Position numbers and translations under genes: made by a program. Of a stretch of 18,628 nucleotides of DNA, positions 1 through 10,363 are shown in pieces (position 1 is the stretch's first letter; each line of letters begins with the position of its first letter). Source of the stretch: Candidatus Woesearchaeota archaeon (GTDB lineage: Archaea; Nanobdellota; Nanobdellia; Woesearchaeales; UBA11716). Under the pieces are notes generated by a model. That model was given only the letters and a program-made list of their open reading frames with translations, did not search any database and was not told the DNA's origin. Location of the stretch: the NCBI GenBank assembly GCA_013329175.1, contig DUKR01000093.1, positions 1 through 18,628 on the forward strand, written 5' to 3'.

Positions 1-3000
1 AAAACCCTGTTCCAGCAGGAGGCAGGTGAACTGGAGAACGAGAGCGAGCAAGAAAATGAGACCGTGCTTGCCCAGGCAGAGGAGGATGGCCAGCTGAAAA
101 CGAAGCTAGGGTATGGGAATGACTCACTCTATGACCCTGATAACGACGGGTTGGAAACCTATGCAGGCGCCATAGACTTCACGGTCAGGAACAGCACTTT
201 GCCTGAAGGGATAAACGCAAGCAACCTGTGCACGCTTTACACCATAGAAAACACCCTGCAGGATGACAGCACTGTCGTGTGCCATGGCTCAGAAATGTGC
301 TGCCTCTTGTCAGGGCTGCATCCTATCAGGGAAGCATGGGATGAGCCATTCTACCTCACCTACCAGCAATACGGTGCAGGAGAAAAAAATGACATTACCG
401 CAAGAATTGTCTATGCCTACTACCAGCTGGATGCGGTAAATCAGGAAGCAGAATTCAGGGTGGGAGAAGACGCTACCCTTACTGGCAGCTTCTTCAAGGA
501 CAGGGTATCGTTCTTTGACTCCTGCGTTGCAACGTGCCAGAACATTGCCATAAACAGCTCAATCATTGAGCTTGAAATAGAGGTGCAGGACAGCTCCATA
601 AGCATAGAGAAGATACACTATACCACGAGAAAAGAGGTGGAAATCAAAGAGCTCTACTTTACGGAGATTCCTGACCTCAGCATTGGGCAGGGCACAGCAA
701 AAACCATCAACCTCTCTGACTATCTCCTCGAAAAGAGAGGCAACGTAACCTTTTCCTTCTACGAGGTGGAGGGCATTGGCATCTCACTTGAAGGAGAGAT
801 TGCAACCATCAGGCCACTGCTTAATGAGCAGGCAGAGTATTTCACTTTCTTCAGGGCAACTGACGGCAATGAAAGGGCAACTTCAAACGTGGTGGCTATC
901 ACAACAGAAGGGCTGGCCACAACTGAGGCGCTGGCGGGGGCAGGATCTCTTCGCAGCAGGGCAAAAGCCATCATCGGAGAAGCAGTGAGCCACACTGCGC
1001 AGCTATCTGCTAACCAAAGCGAGATTTCGCTGCCGCAAGCAGCGCAGAGCATCAGCGTCGCTGCCATCATAGGCGATGAAAAAATCCCTGTTGAAAAGGA
1101 AGAGGTTACCATTCATCATAAGGGCAGCGCAACATCGCTTGCTGATTACGCCAGCAGCGCAGGGAGCCAGCAAGGGCAGGGGCAGGCACGAGCAAGGGGA
1201 AGGGCAGGAAGCGCTGCTGCGGTTGAGGAGGCAGATGACAGCAGCGAAGAGAATATCACCCTCCAGATAGCAGATGCCTCTGAGGGGCATGAGGTCAGCT
1301 ATCAGACACAGGCGCCAATCGCGAGAGAAAGAAACATCTCGGAATCAAAAAAGGAAATCATCATCTCAGCGCCGGATGAGCTTGGCTATGAAGACGTGCT
1401 TGCGTTTACCCATCTTCCCATAGAGGTGCCTGAGTCCTCAGTCAAACTGTACTTGCTGGTGAACGGAACGAGAACAGAAGTAGCAGTGGATATGTTTGAC
1501 ACCAACAACAATTCCCTTATTGATTACATTGAATGGCTGGTGCCGCATTTATCTGAGCAGGCTTATGAGCTGGAGCTGGCTATTTCGGAAGCAGCTGAAA
1601 CCACAGGAGCTATTGCCTCAAGAAGGATAGGAACAGCTGGAGCAAATACATGGACATTTCAGGAAATCCAGGGAAGCGGGGACATGGAAATTGAATTAGT
1701 GCACATTGATGATGATGATGAGCATTATATTTTTGCAGCTAGCATAATAGAGAAGCAAGAGCTGCCAGAGGATTTCACCTTTGACATTGCAATATGCGAT
1801 AATATCGGAGAGGTAGATTTTAAGGACAATGCCGGCCTGAAAGGCAAGGGGAAAATCAAAGAGAAAATAAGCGCAAGTCAGTCAAAAAAAGCCATAAAAA
1901 AGAAGGCAAGGCATAACTGGTGCAGCGAAACCAGCAATAACGCCTACATGCTCGAAGAAAATGCAGGAAAAGCAGAAATAAACAATGACTATCTCATCTA
2001 TATCCCTAAAAACGAGAGCAATTTTACCATCTATGCAGGCAGCGGAACACAGGTCATTATTGCAACCGTTGATACCTCTGCAAAGGGCGATTCATGGAAC
2101 CGAAAGATTGTCAGGGACTCAGCAGGAACGCTCCACATGGTTTATTCTGATGCAAACGATGACCCTATCTATGTCAATTCAACTGATGGAGGCCTCACCT
2201 GGAGCACACCGCAGGTTATCGGCGCAGCGTCGGCAGGCACTGTCAATCTCCTTATTGACTCCAATGACAAGATGTATGCACTATGGAACGCTGGAGGATT
2301 CAGGCTTGAGTGGGCAACAAAGCCTGCGGGAAGCCCATGGTCATCCCTCTCAATAATGCCTGGGTTTGAGGGAGACCTGCAGGACAGGTTTAATTCTGTT
2401 GATGCTGATATCAGCTCAACAGACACCATCCATATTGCTGTAACGACAACAGAGTTCCATGACGTTACCACCCATGATTTCATTCTGTATTCCAATTATA
2501 CGCCAGAGCAGGGATGGTATGGCGACGGAACAGTGGTTGGCTTTGGAGATGTTGTCTATAACGGCACCTGGATTTTAAATGATACCGCAGCGCTTGCGGG
2601 GGGAGGCTTTGGTACAGACATCATTGTTGACAGCAGCGATAATGTATGGGTGTCAACAAGGCAAAATACGTTAGGCGATACCATTGTCTGGAAGAAGGCT
2701 GAAAATGGCTCATGGCCAAACTATCAAACCCTTCGCACCGATAATTCAGGGGTCGGAGCAATGTCTGCAAGCCTCAACAGGGACATAGTCTATGCGGGTT
2801 ATGTTGCAGCCTCTACCCAGCTTGGATTTTCAAATTTCACATCAGCAAGTTGGGATACTAACCCGGCTACTATGGTAGTTGACACCCTAAGGACAGACAG
2901 CGTATCAATGCTGGCAAGCTCATGCCCTGATGAGTCGCTTTACATCCTCTATGAGGACGATGAGTCAGCGGGAAGCATGAAAGTGAGGCTTGCCAACAGC

Positions 3001-6000
3001 ACTGATAACGGCACAACATGGACAACGTCATCGCTCGTTACAGGACTAAGCGCAAATTCTATTCCTTCCCTGAGGGGCAGCGCCTGGCCAGCATTTAACA
3101 GGCTGAACGGGACTATCCATTACATCTATTATAACAGCTCAAACCAGGGGCTCTATTTTGATACTATTGATGTACCGTGTCCTGCGGTAGGAGGTGGCGA
3201 TGCAATAAGCCCATCATGGCGCTACAACAGCACCAATGTAACAGCTACTACTACAACCAATGACATGGCTGAGTTCGGCATAAACTGGAGTGATGATGTG
3301 AGACTGAACTATACCATATTCAGCTTTGACCCAGGAACAGGCACATGGGCCAATGACACCCCTATTGGAATTGAAAATTCATCCGTAGTCAGGAATGAAA
3401 GCAAGGCAATAACAGCTACCGTCGGCCAGACCATACGGTGGATGTGGTTTGCTAACGACACATCTGGCAATATGAACCAGACTGATGAGTGGAGTTTTAT
3501 TGCTGCCAGCTCTAGTACTGCTCCGAATGTCTGGAACTGCTCGGCATTCAACAGGTTTGATACTGCTTCGTGCTGGTCACTGGGGAGAATTCCTGCCTCA
3601 GATGATGACATTATCTTCAACGGCTCAGGAACAGGCAATGTCAATATAACCAACAATACCATGCCCCAGAGCGTTACCTCATTTACCGTTGAGGCCAGCT
3701 ATACAGGAACCATACACTTCATGCCGCTGTTTGCAAACGGCACCTGGACAGACGGCAGTGAAAGCTATAGCGGGACGCAGGAGTGGAATGTCTCTTCCAA
3801 CATCAATATATCAGGAGGAACCATGAAGGTGTATGGCGATTACCCTTACAATCTTACCGGCGAAGGACATGGCCAAGAGTGGCGCTCTTTGACGGGCAAC
3901 GTGAGTATTGGTTCTGGTGCGATCCTGGATGGCATCGGCTTGGGATTCCCTCTTGGGGTTGGGCCTGCTGTTGATTCAGATACAGACTATGGAGGAACTC
4001 ATGCAGGAAGAGGGGCAGATAATGCGAATGGAAAAATCTATGGCAACGCAACTGCACCAACAAGCCTAGGGGATGCAGGTGGCGAGGCACCTGGCGGCTC
4101 CGCCATAAAACTACGGGCAGCAGATACCCTCAGGATTGATGGAGCGGTTACTATGAGTGGAGCTGGCAGCGATGATTCTCTAGAGGATGAAGGTGGCGCA
4201 GGAGGAAGCATTTGGCTGGTTGGAAATGCTATCACCGGATCAGGCAACCTCTCTGCAAACGGAGCAACAACCGATTTTCTCAGTGGCGGCGGGGGAAGAA
4301 TACGGTTGGAGTATGGCAGCTCTATGAATTATACAGGTGTACTAACAACTACTTCAGGAAAAAATGGATATTATGGATATATCCCAGGTGACCCCAATGG
4401 TGCAAGTGATGGGGTTGTTACTTTTACCAACAACACCTATCCTGGCGATTGGGTATTGAATGGCAGCATCGGGCTATTAGGCGGCAACTATGGAGAGGGA
4501 GAAGTCCTGCAGGTCAGGGGTGATTTTGATACCCATGACTTCAACATATCAATCTATAGCGATTGTTTTTTTGATGCAACAAATCCACTCACCTGTTACA
4601 ATACAACTTTCGATGGAAGGGGCGTCTGGATCAATGCTTCAGGAAATATTACAGTCAGCAGTGGAAGCACGCTCTTTGGAATGGGCTTTGGCTTCCCTCC
4701 AGATGTTGGCCCTGGTGCTGATACCGATACATCGTATGGGGGAACTCATGGAGGAAAGGGCGCTTCAAACGCAATCGGGATTCTGTATGGAAACAAAACT
4801 TCGCCAGTAAGTATCGGCAGCGGCGGGGATGAAAATAGCGGCGGCTCTGCAATAAGGCTGCAAACAGGAGGAACAATACTTATTGATGGCATCATAGACA
4901 TGCGCGGCCAGGACGAAATTAGTGTTGACAATCTTGATGAAGGAGGCGCAGGTGGCTCTATCTGGCTTATTGCAAGCAATATTTCCGGAAACGGCGTAGC
5001 AAATGCTTCAGGCGGGTCCACCGATAATGCTGGTGGTGGTGGCGGCAGAGTTGCATTAACATCATCAGGAACTATTGATTTTCGTGGAATTATCAGCAAT
5101 ACAGGTGGACTTGGAGGAGGATATGGAGACGGAAGCGGAGGCACGGTATTCATTAACGCATCAACCTCCATCAGCTCTGCCATGAATATCACGACCAATG
5201 GGTATGATGGAGGTAACATCAGCATCTATGATTCACTACTCACTCTTTCAGGAATCTTCAATGCAACTGGGACTAATAGCGATGCTACGCTCTCAATTAC
5301 CTATACATCCTGCTCAAGTGATTTTTCTGGCGCGGCATTTGACCCATCAGCGTCGTATAATAGCCCAAACTGCCTTTCTGTCAGCCTTGAACAACCTGCA
5401 AACGGGACATGGCAGTCATCTGGAAGTGCAACATTTAGCTACGTAGCAACCAGCCCTACCCTGAAAAATTGCTCACTATGGGGAGATTTTTCAGGAGCCT
5501 TTGCAGCCAATGAGACAAACACCAGCATTACTTCAGGAGTAGAAGACTCCAAGTCTATCAGCCTTGGAAATGGAGCGTATCTATGGAACGTGCTCTGCTA
5601 TGACACTTCCGGCAATTCAGCATGGAATGCCACCAATTATACAGTCAACATTGATTCAATACAGCCAGATATCACCCTGCATACTCCTTCTGATGCACTC
5701 CAAAGCGCTTCATCAAGCATATTCTTTAACTATACTGCAACGGATAACCTAGACGTAAGCCTCCTTTGCAATCTGACCATCAGTGGAATTGTCAATCAAA
5801 GCGGCATAGCATCACCTAATGCAACGAATGCTTCTTTTACGATATCAGGATTCAACGATGGTGACTATGCATGGAATGTCACCTGCATGGATAATGCAAG
5901 CAATCAGAATACCTCACTGACAAGGGAGTTTACCGTTACCACCGTTGCTCCGATTGTAGAAAACCTTTCAGTCACCCCAGCCTACCCCCTGAACAGTTCA

Positions 6001-9000
6001 GGGGTAAATGTCTCTGCCAACATCACGAGCACAGGGACGATTTCAGTCGCTAAGATACTCCTGCATTATCCAAACGGGACAAATTACGTGAATTATTCTC
6101 TGGTGAGCGGCGGCGGAGATGTCTATTACAACGATAGCATCATAGCAGGCATTACACCTGCAGGGACATATAACGTGAGCATCTGGGTGAACGACACCGC
6201 AGGCAACATCAACAATACCGTCAATGGATGGTTTGCGCCTATCCTCAACTTAACATATGAGGCATCTATAACCATTGATGGGCTGCTTGACGACTGGGCA
6301 GGGGTTTCCAATTATAGCGACCTTGTGGGCGATTCAAATGAGCCAGGAGGAGCATCTACTGCGGTGTCATCCTACGATTTCAGCGGAATCATGTATCCCT
6401 CTTCCACCCACAATGCAACCTACGGCTACACTGCTTTGTTTCCACCTGAGGCTACGGTCAATGTCACCAGCGAGACGGAGTTTAATCAAACCGCTGCCTC
6501 AAATGGCAATAATTACACCAACATCATAGCTGATGACGGCGCTTATGCCAGTTATCAGACAGCAAGCAGTGGAGCTTATGCTATTCACAAGTTTGTTTTT
6601 GAGATAGATGAAAGTGAAGGAGAGGTTATAGAAATAAACATCTCGGTAATTGGCACTGCAGGTGAATCTGCTCCTATTGCAGAGGTTTACACTAATGAAT
6701 GGTATTTCTACATTTATAATCTCAGCATGAGCAACTGGTCCCTTCTCTGGCATGAAACATCAGGTGATACCTCACAATTCGTTCAGAAATACATGAACGC
6801 ATCTGTATTGGCTTCAACTGGTGATTACATTGACAATTCCAAAATATATTTTATTTCAACAACAAGCATAGATGGCTCGCCACCTGTAATTGGATACTCC
6901 CATGTTGAAACTGATTATGCCAACCTCTCCATAACCTACAATGCCCCAGAAGGAGATGATTTTGACATACGAAGGGTGGCGCTTTCAAACAACGGAACAA
7001 GCCTCTTTGCATTCATTGACGTGAATGGCTCGATTAATTACTCAGACTCAACAGAATATTATAGGCTCTTTATTGACAAAAACAGCAGCACGGGAAACAC
7101 CACGACGCCAGAGTCAGGGTCAGGCATAGCAGTAAGCTATGATTTCAGGATCCAGGTGAATGCAAGCCTATGCTATGTATTCAACTCTACTGAGGAATCT
7201 GCGAACATATCAGGATGCAGGATAGAAAACGGCTCAAATGCCATTGAGCTTGATATCAGTATGGAGGACATCAATGTATCAGGAGGTGATAGCATCAACA
7301 TCACCTTCGAAACAGGATCTGATTCGCAGAGCTATGACTTTGCACCTGATTACCAAAGCTTTCTGAGCTACACCTTTTCGAATATGGCGTCCTCTGATTT
7401 AACCTCTCCAGCCTCTGACATTTCAGTGAACACAAGCGCAGTGATATTTGGCGACTTTGTTAATCTCTCAATGAGCGTATCTGATGATACCGGATTGAGC
7501 CACTGCTGGTTCTATTCGAACATGACTGGAGCTAACAGCTCATTGATTGAGCTTTCCGGAACGTCTGGCTCGTGCCACAACATCTCCCTGATTAATGCCT
7601 CTGCCCTTTCGAGTGTTTTGTTCATGGGGTATGTCAATGATAGCTCGGGAAACCTGAATTACTCGGAACTGGCGCTGACGGTTGGCAATAAGCCTCCCTG
7701 GTTTTCATCTGTAGTTATCAATACCTCTGCTGTGTATCCCTACCATTCTGTTGAGTTCAACGCTACATGGAGCGACAATCAGGGACTCAGCAAGTACGTA
7801 TTCAGCACCAACATGAGCGGGGTATGGGTGAATGCCAGCGCAGCTGCATTTAACGGCATGAGCACATCAACCTATGTGAGCCTTATCGCTGCTAACTCAA
7901 GCGCAAGCATTGGCTGGATGTTTTATGCAAATGACACCGACGGGGCATGGAATGATACGGGTGTGCAGAGCCTTGTAGTGGGGGGAGTGTACTGGAACCA
8001 GTCCTCGCTTGCCTTAAGTGCTGAGCAGGGTGATGCTGATGCTAGCGGTGTTGTAGAATTAGCTGGCGCCCTGAACAACACAGGGGTAAACGTCTCCTGC
8101 GTGAATGGAGACTGCGCAACGCTGAGCACGAATTTCTCCTCCCTTGACCTAAACGGCACAATCGCCCACGTCATGGTGAATTGCAGCACCCTTGCTGCTG
8201 GAGACTTTTCTGCAGTGTTTTTTGCGAATTCAAGCCATGACCCTGTCGGCTCCAACCTTACGGTCTCATGCACAGTCGCAGAAGGCCCGTCATTACCTTA
8301 TTATTCTGGCCTGGCGAACAACGCTTCAACAGTAACGAAAATTTCAGGCTATGTCAACTGGTCAGTACTTATAAGAGCTCCTGCCAACCTTTCAGCCTGG
8401 CAATTCGCATCAAATGAAACGGGAAGCTGGGCAGCTGATGCATACCAGCTCATCAGCCCGACAGCTAATGAAACAACTGTCTTTGCAATAAAGCAGATTG
8501 CCGTGCCGCGGGGTAGCTATGCCTGCGGCAACTTCACCTTCAATGACACAAGCAACAATTTCAATACAACAGGGCTTAGCTGCTTCACGGTAGCAAACAG
8601 CGTGCCTGAGACTCCAGCTATCATCTATCCGGGAGACAGGGCAAACATAAGCGCAAACACTACCAGCCTCAATGTATCGGCCTCAGACCCTGACGGCGAT
8701 GGCCTTACCTATTACTTCTTTGTTAACGGCACCCTGAACAGCACTGCATCAGGAAATGCAACATTCAATGCATCTGACGGCAGTTACCAGCTTACAGCAG
8801 CAGCATCTGACGGCAGTGGATTTAGCACAAATGCATCTTCAATAGTATTCTCTCTTGACACTACGCCTCCTGACATAGTAATATATAAGCCAGTCAATAA
8901 TTCAGGCAGCACCAATCAAACAGTAACCTTTACCTTCAACGCAAGTGACCTTACCGGGATTGGGAATTGCTCAGCCATCATAAATGGGACAATCAATGCA

Positions 9001-10245
9001 ACACACGCTGCAATCACAGGAGGGGAGGTGAACATCACCGTAGAAAGATCTGCTGGAGAGGCATTTAACTGGAGCATTACCTGCACGGACATTCTTGCGC
9101 AGACTGCCGTAACTGCACCAAGGACCACAAAAGTAATCACCCTTGGAGGGTATAGCGGCAGAACTACAGACTTAGGATTGGTCACCATTACAAATATCAG
9201 CAATCTCATCATTGAGAATCCCTCATTTGGCATGATTAACTTCACAGGCATACTGGACATTTCAAACATCAGTGACCTCAACAGCGCATTTACCATAGGA
9301 AGCAACCTCATAGAGATAAGCGAAAACTTTTCGGAGTTCAACACTTCAGCAGAGCTAAGCTTTTACGGGCAAAGCTTCTCAAATCCGCAACCACTGAAGA
9401 ACTCAGCCAACTGCATCGAATGCACGGCACTGGGCTACAGTAACGGCATATTCATGCTCTCTGCCCAAAGCTCAGGGGCATATTCTGCAGGAGAATCGCC
9501 AGCTGAAAGCGTGCAATCCTCATCGGCCGAAGAAGCGACGGCTGCCCAGCAGTATGGCGGCCTAACACTCCCATCCCCTAAGGACAATACCCCAGAGCAT
9601 TTCGCCGTTGGCAAAGTCAGGCTGGAAGCGAATGAAAAATCGTCATTTGCAATAGAAAATGATAAAATGGCGGTAACCAGCATAACGGTAACTCCTCAAC
9701 GCCTCCTGATATTCGTATCCATCCAAATTGACATAGCCAAGCAGCCGGCAATCGCCATTGAGCATGCCTATCAGTATTTCACACTGGATTCAATACGAAT
9801 GAGCGATGCTGATTACGCGCAGTCCACTATTGCATTCAGGATTGATGAGCAGTTTATGAGCAGATACGGCTTAGGCAAGGAAGTGGTGACCCTTCAGGCA
9901 TTTGAAGATGGAGCATGGCAAAAGCTTCCGACTCATTTTGTGAGCTACGACAATGGGCGGTACTACTATGTAGCAGAGGCTAAGGCTGAGGGATTGTTTG
10001 GAATCAGCGCAGAGCCTGTTCCCCTTGGCACCCAGAGGGGCTTAGCAAAAAACAATCAACAGGGGGATAAGGCACAAAAGCAGGATGGAGGCTCAGGGAA
10101 GCAATCATTGAGTCCAAGGCGGCTTCACCCTGCTGTGCTGTATGGGCTACTGTTTGCGGCGCTGGCAGCGATGGGCTTTGGCGCGTGGCATCACCATAAC
10201 GTTCACGCCAACGAGGGGAAAGGTGCAAAGCCATCCAAAAGGTAA
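1..10245 (+). CDS. Giant modular surface protein, 5'-truncated by the window edge
   Basis: The frame is open from base 1, so 3,414 residues are the C-terminal part of a longer protein; the GTG at 64 is probably an internal Val. Modules by nucleotide: an EF-hand-like DPDNDG loop (133); a Q/A/R-rich linker (1159-1254); a DTNNNSLIDYIEW calcium-loop-like motif (1498-1536); a Lys-rich linker (1831-1917); a sialidase/BNR-like propeller region with Asp-boxes at 2179-2202 and 2998-3021; two Gly-rich modules (3895-4366, 4642-5111); Ig-like repeats (about 5370-6240); a CBM9/DOMON-like domain with an insertion (about 6265-7360); more Ig-like repeats (about 7390-9140); a module common in DPANN surface proteins (9196-9488); a PGF-pre-PGF-like domain (about 9580-10010); one membrane helix (10132-10188); and a short His/Lys tail. 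N-x-S/T sequons are dense. I infer an N-glycosylated adhesin or envelope protein anchored at its C terminus. The ligand is unknown. The family-level call is good; individual domain names are by eye. Confidence 0.85.
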   Translation, partial: KTLFQQEAGELENESEQENETVLAQAEEDGQLKTKLGYGNDSLYDPDNDGLETYAGAIDFTVRNSTLPEGINASNLCTLYTIENTLQDDSTVVCHGSEMCCLLSGLHPIREAWDEPFYLTYQQYGAGEKNDITARIVYAYYQLDAVNQEAEFRVGEDATLTGSFFKDRVSFFDSCVATCQNIAINSSIIELEIEVQDSSISIEKIHYTTRKEVEIKELYFTEIPDLSIGQGTAKTINLSDYLLEKRGNVTFSFYEVEGIGISLEGEIATIRPLLNEQAEYFTFFRATDGNERATSNVVAITTEGLATTEALAGAGSLRSRAKAIIGEAVSHTAQLSANQSEISLPQAAQSISVAAIIGDEKIPVEKEEVTIHHKGSATSLADYASSAGSQQGQGQARARGRAGSAAAVEEADDSSEENITLQIADASEGHEVSYQTQAPIARERNISESKKEIIISAPDELGYEDVLAFTHLPIEVPESSVKLYLLVNGTRTEVAVDMFDTNNNSLIDYIEWLVPHLSEQAYELELAISEAAETTGAIASRRIGTAGANTWTFQEIQGSGDMEIELVHIDDDDEHYIFAASIIEKQELPEDFTFDIAICDNIGEVDFKDNAGLKGKGKIKEKISASQSKKAIKKKARHNWCSETSNNAYMLEENAGKAEINNDYLIYIPKNESNFTIYAGSGTQVIIATVDTSAKGDSWNRKIVRDSAGTLHMVYSDANDDPIYVNSTDGGLTWSTPQVIGAASAGTVNLLIDSNDKMYALWNAGGFRLEWATKPAGSPWSSLSIMPGFEGDLQDRFNSVDADISSTDTIHIAVTTTEFHDVTTHDFILYSNYTPEQGWYGDGTVVGFGDVVYNGTWILNDTAALAGGGFGTDIIVDSSDNVWVSTRQNTLGDTIVWKKAENGSWPNYQTLRTDNSGVGAMSASLNRDIVYAGYVAASTQLGFSNFTSASWDTNPATMVVDTLRTDSVSMLASSCPDESLYILYEDDESAGSMKVRLANSTDNGTTWTTSSLVTGLSANSIPSLRGSAWPAFNRLNGTIHYIYYNSSNQGLYFDTIDVPCPAVGGGDAISPSWRYNSTNVTATTTTNDMAEFGINWSDDVRLNYTIFSFDPGTGTWANDTPIGIENSSVVRNESKAITATVGQTIRWMWFANDTSGNMNQTDEWSFIAASSSTAPNVWNCSAFNRFDTASCWSLGRIPASDDDIIFNGSGTGNVNITNNTMPQSVTSFTVEASYTGTIHFMPLFANGTWTDGSESYSGTQEWNVSSNINISGGTMKVYGDYPYNLTGEGHGQEWRSLTGNVSIGSGAILDGIGLGFPLGVGPAVDSDTDYGGTHAGRGADNANGKIYGNATAPTSLGDAGGEAPGGSAIKLRAADTLRIDGAVTMSGAGSDDSLEDEGGAGGSIWLVGNAITGSGNLSANGATTDFLSGGGGRIRLEYGSSMNYTGVLTTTSGKNGYYGYIPGDPNGASDGVVTFTNNTYPGDWVLNGSIGLLGGNYGEGEVLQVRGDFDTHDFNISIYSDCFFDATNPLTCYNTTFDGRGVWINASGNITVSSGSTLFGMGFGFPPDVGPGADTDTSYGGTHGGKGASNAIGILYGNKTSPVSIGSGGDENSGGSAIRLQTGGTILIDGIIDMRGQDEISVDNLDEGGAGGSIWLIASNISGNGVANASGGSTDNAGGGGGRVALTSSGTIDFRGIISNTGGLGGGYGDGSGGTVFINASTSISSAMNITTNGYDGGNISIYDSLLTLSGIFNATGTNSDATLSITYTSCSSDFSGAAFDPSASYNSPNCLSVSLEQPANGTWQSSGSATFSYVATSPTLKNCSLWGDFSGAFAANETNTSITSGVEDSKSISLGNGAYLWNVLCYDTSGNSAWNATNYTVNIDSIQPDITLHTPSDALQSASSSIFFNYTATDNLDVSLLCNLTISGIVNQSGIASPNATNASFTISGFNDGDYAWNVTCMDNASNQNTSLTREFTVTTVAPIVENLSVTPAYPLNSSGVNVSANITSTGTISVAKILLHYPNGTNYVNYSLVSGGGDVYYNDSIIAGITPAGTYNVSIWVNDTAGNINNTVNGWFAPILNLTYEASITIDGLLDDWAGVSNYSDLVGDSNEPGGASTAVSSYDFSGIMYPSSTHNATYGYTALFPPEATVNVTSETEFNQTAASNGNNYTNIIADDGAYASYQTASSGAYAIHKFVFEIDESEGEVIEINISVIGTAGESAPIAEVYTNEWYFYIYNLSMSNWSLLWHETSGDTSQFVQKYMNASVLASTGDYIDNSKIYFISTTSIDGSPPVIGYSHVETDYANLSITYNAPEGDDFDIRRVALSNNGTSLFAFIDVNGSINYSDSTEYYRLFIDKNSSTGNTTTPESGSGIAVSYDFRIQVNASLCYVFNSTEESANISGCRIENGSNAIELDISMEDINVSGGDSINITFETGSDSQSYDFAPDYQSFLSYTFSNMASSDLTSPASDISVNTSAVIFGDFVNLSMSVSDDTGLSHCWFYSNMTGANSSLIELSGTSGSCHNISLINASALSSVLFMGYVNDSSGNLNYSELALTVGNKPPWFSSVVINTSAVYPYHSVEFNATWSDNQGLSKYVFSTNMSGVWVNASAAAFNGMSTSTYVSLIAANSSASIGWMFYANDTDGAWNDTGVQSLVVGGVYWNQSSLALSAEQGDADASGVVELAGALNNTGVNVSCVNGDCATLSTNFSSLDLNGTIAHVMVNCSTLAAGDFSAVFFANSSHDPVGSNLTVSCTVAEGPSLPYYSGLANNASTVTKISGYVNWSVLIRAPANLSAWQFASNETGSWAADAYQLISPTANETTVFAIKQIAVPRGSYACGNFTFNDTSNNFNTTGLSCFTVANSVPETPAIIYPGDRANISANTTSLNVSASDPDGDGLTYYFFVNGTLNSTASGNATFNASDGSYQLTAAASDGSGFSTNASSIVFSLDTTPPDIVIYKPVNNSGSTNQTVTFTFNASDLTGIGNCSAIINGTINATHAAITGGEVNITVERSAGEAFNWSITCTDILAQTAVTAPRTTKVITLGGYSGRTTDLGLVTITNISNLIIENPSFGMINFTGILDISNISDLNSAFTIGSNLIEISENFSEFNTSAELSFYGQSFSNPQPLKNSANCIECTALGYSNGIFMLSAQSSGAYSAGESPAESVQSSSAEEATAAQQYGGLTLPSPKDNTPEHFAVGKVRLEANEKSSFAIENDKMAVTSITVTPQRLLIFVSIQIDIAKQPAIAIEHAYQYFTLDSIRMSDADYAQSTIAFRIDEQFMSRYGLGKEVVTLQAFEDGAWQKLPTHFVSYDNGRYYYVAEAKAEGLFGISAEPVPLGTQRGLAKNNQQGDKAQKQDGGSGKQSLSPRRLHPAVLYGLLFAALAAMGFGAWHHHNVHANEGKGAKPSKR
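3895..4366 (+). repeat. Gly-rich module, copy 1 (protein-level tandem duplication)
   Basis: This segment of the giant protein contains, in order, GFPLGVGP, DYGGTHAGRGA, GGSAIKL, a DEGGAGGSIWL stretch and GGGGRIRL. The same motifs recur in the same order about 249 codons later. The short Gly-rich turns alternating with hydrophobic strands suggest a parallel beta-helix or beta-solenoid module. The copies have diverged at the DNA level, so the duplication is old. The structure is inferred from the pattern only. Confidence 0.6.
4642..5111 (+). repeat. Gly-rich module, copy 2
   Basis: This is the second copy of the module at 3895-4366, with GFPPDVGP, SYGGTHGGKGA, GGSAIRL, DEGGAGGSIWL and GGGGGRVAL in the same order. 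It is followed by a further Gly-rich stretch (GGLGGGYGDGSGG). The two copies are separated by a spacer with Cys residues that could form a disulfide. The function is unknown. Confidence 0.6.
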
Positions 10246-10334
10246 AAGCGCCAAAGGAAGGAAAAAAGGGAAAGCATTGAATACTAGCAGGTTCCTATTC
10301 AAAATTTCAAATATTACTTCACTTTGCTATAACC

Positions 10335-10342
10335 TATATAAA
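10335..10342 (+). promoter_or_regulatory. TATA-like box for the HerA-type ATPase
   Basis: TATATAAA is centred about 25 bp upstream of the ATG at 10364. Archaeal transcription usually starts about 25 bp downstream of the TATA centre, so the transcript would begin at or next to the start codon. No Shine-Dalgarno sequence is visible, which fits a leaderless mRNA. It also separates this gene from the surface-protein gene upstream. Confidence 0.6.
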
Positions 10343-10363
10343 CACGCGAAAGAAGGATAATGT

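Noticed and set aside
1..63. Treating the GTG at 64 as the true start of the surface protein
   Set aside because: The frame is open back to base 1 with a similar Glu/Gln-rich composition, and no signal peptide follows the GTG, so the gene begins upstream.
4746..5225. 159-codon minus-strand frame, proline-rich
   Set aside because: It is the antisense shadow of the second Gly-rich module: Gly codons read backwards become Pro and Ala codons.
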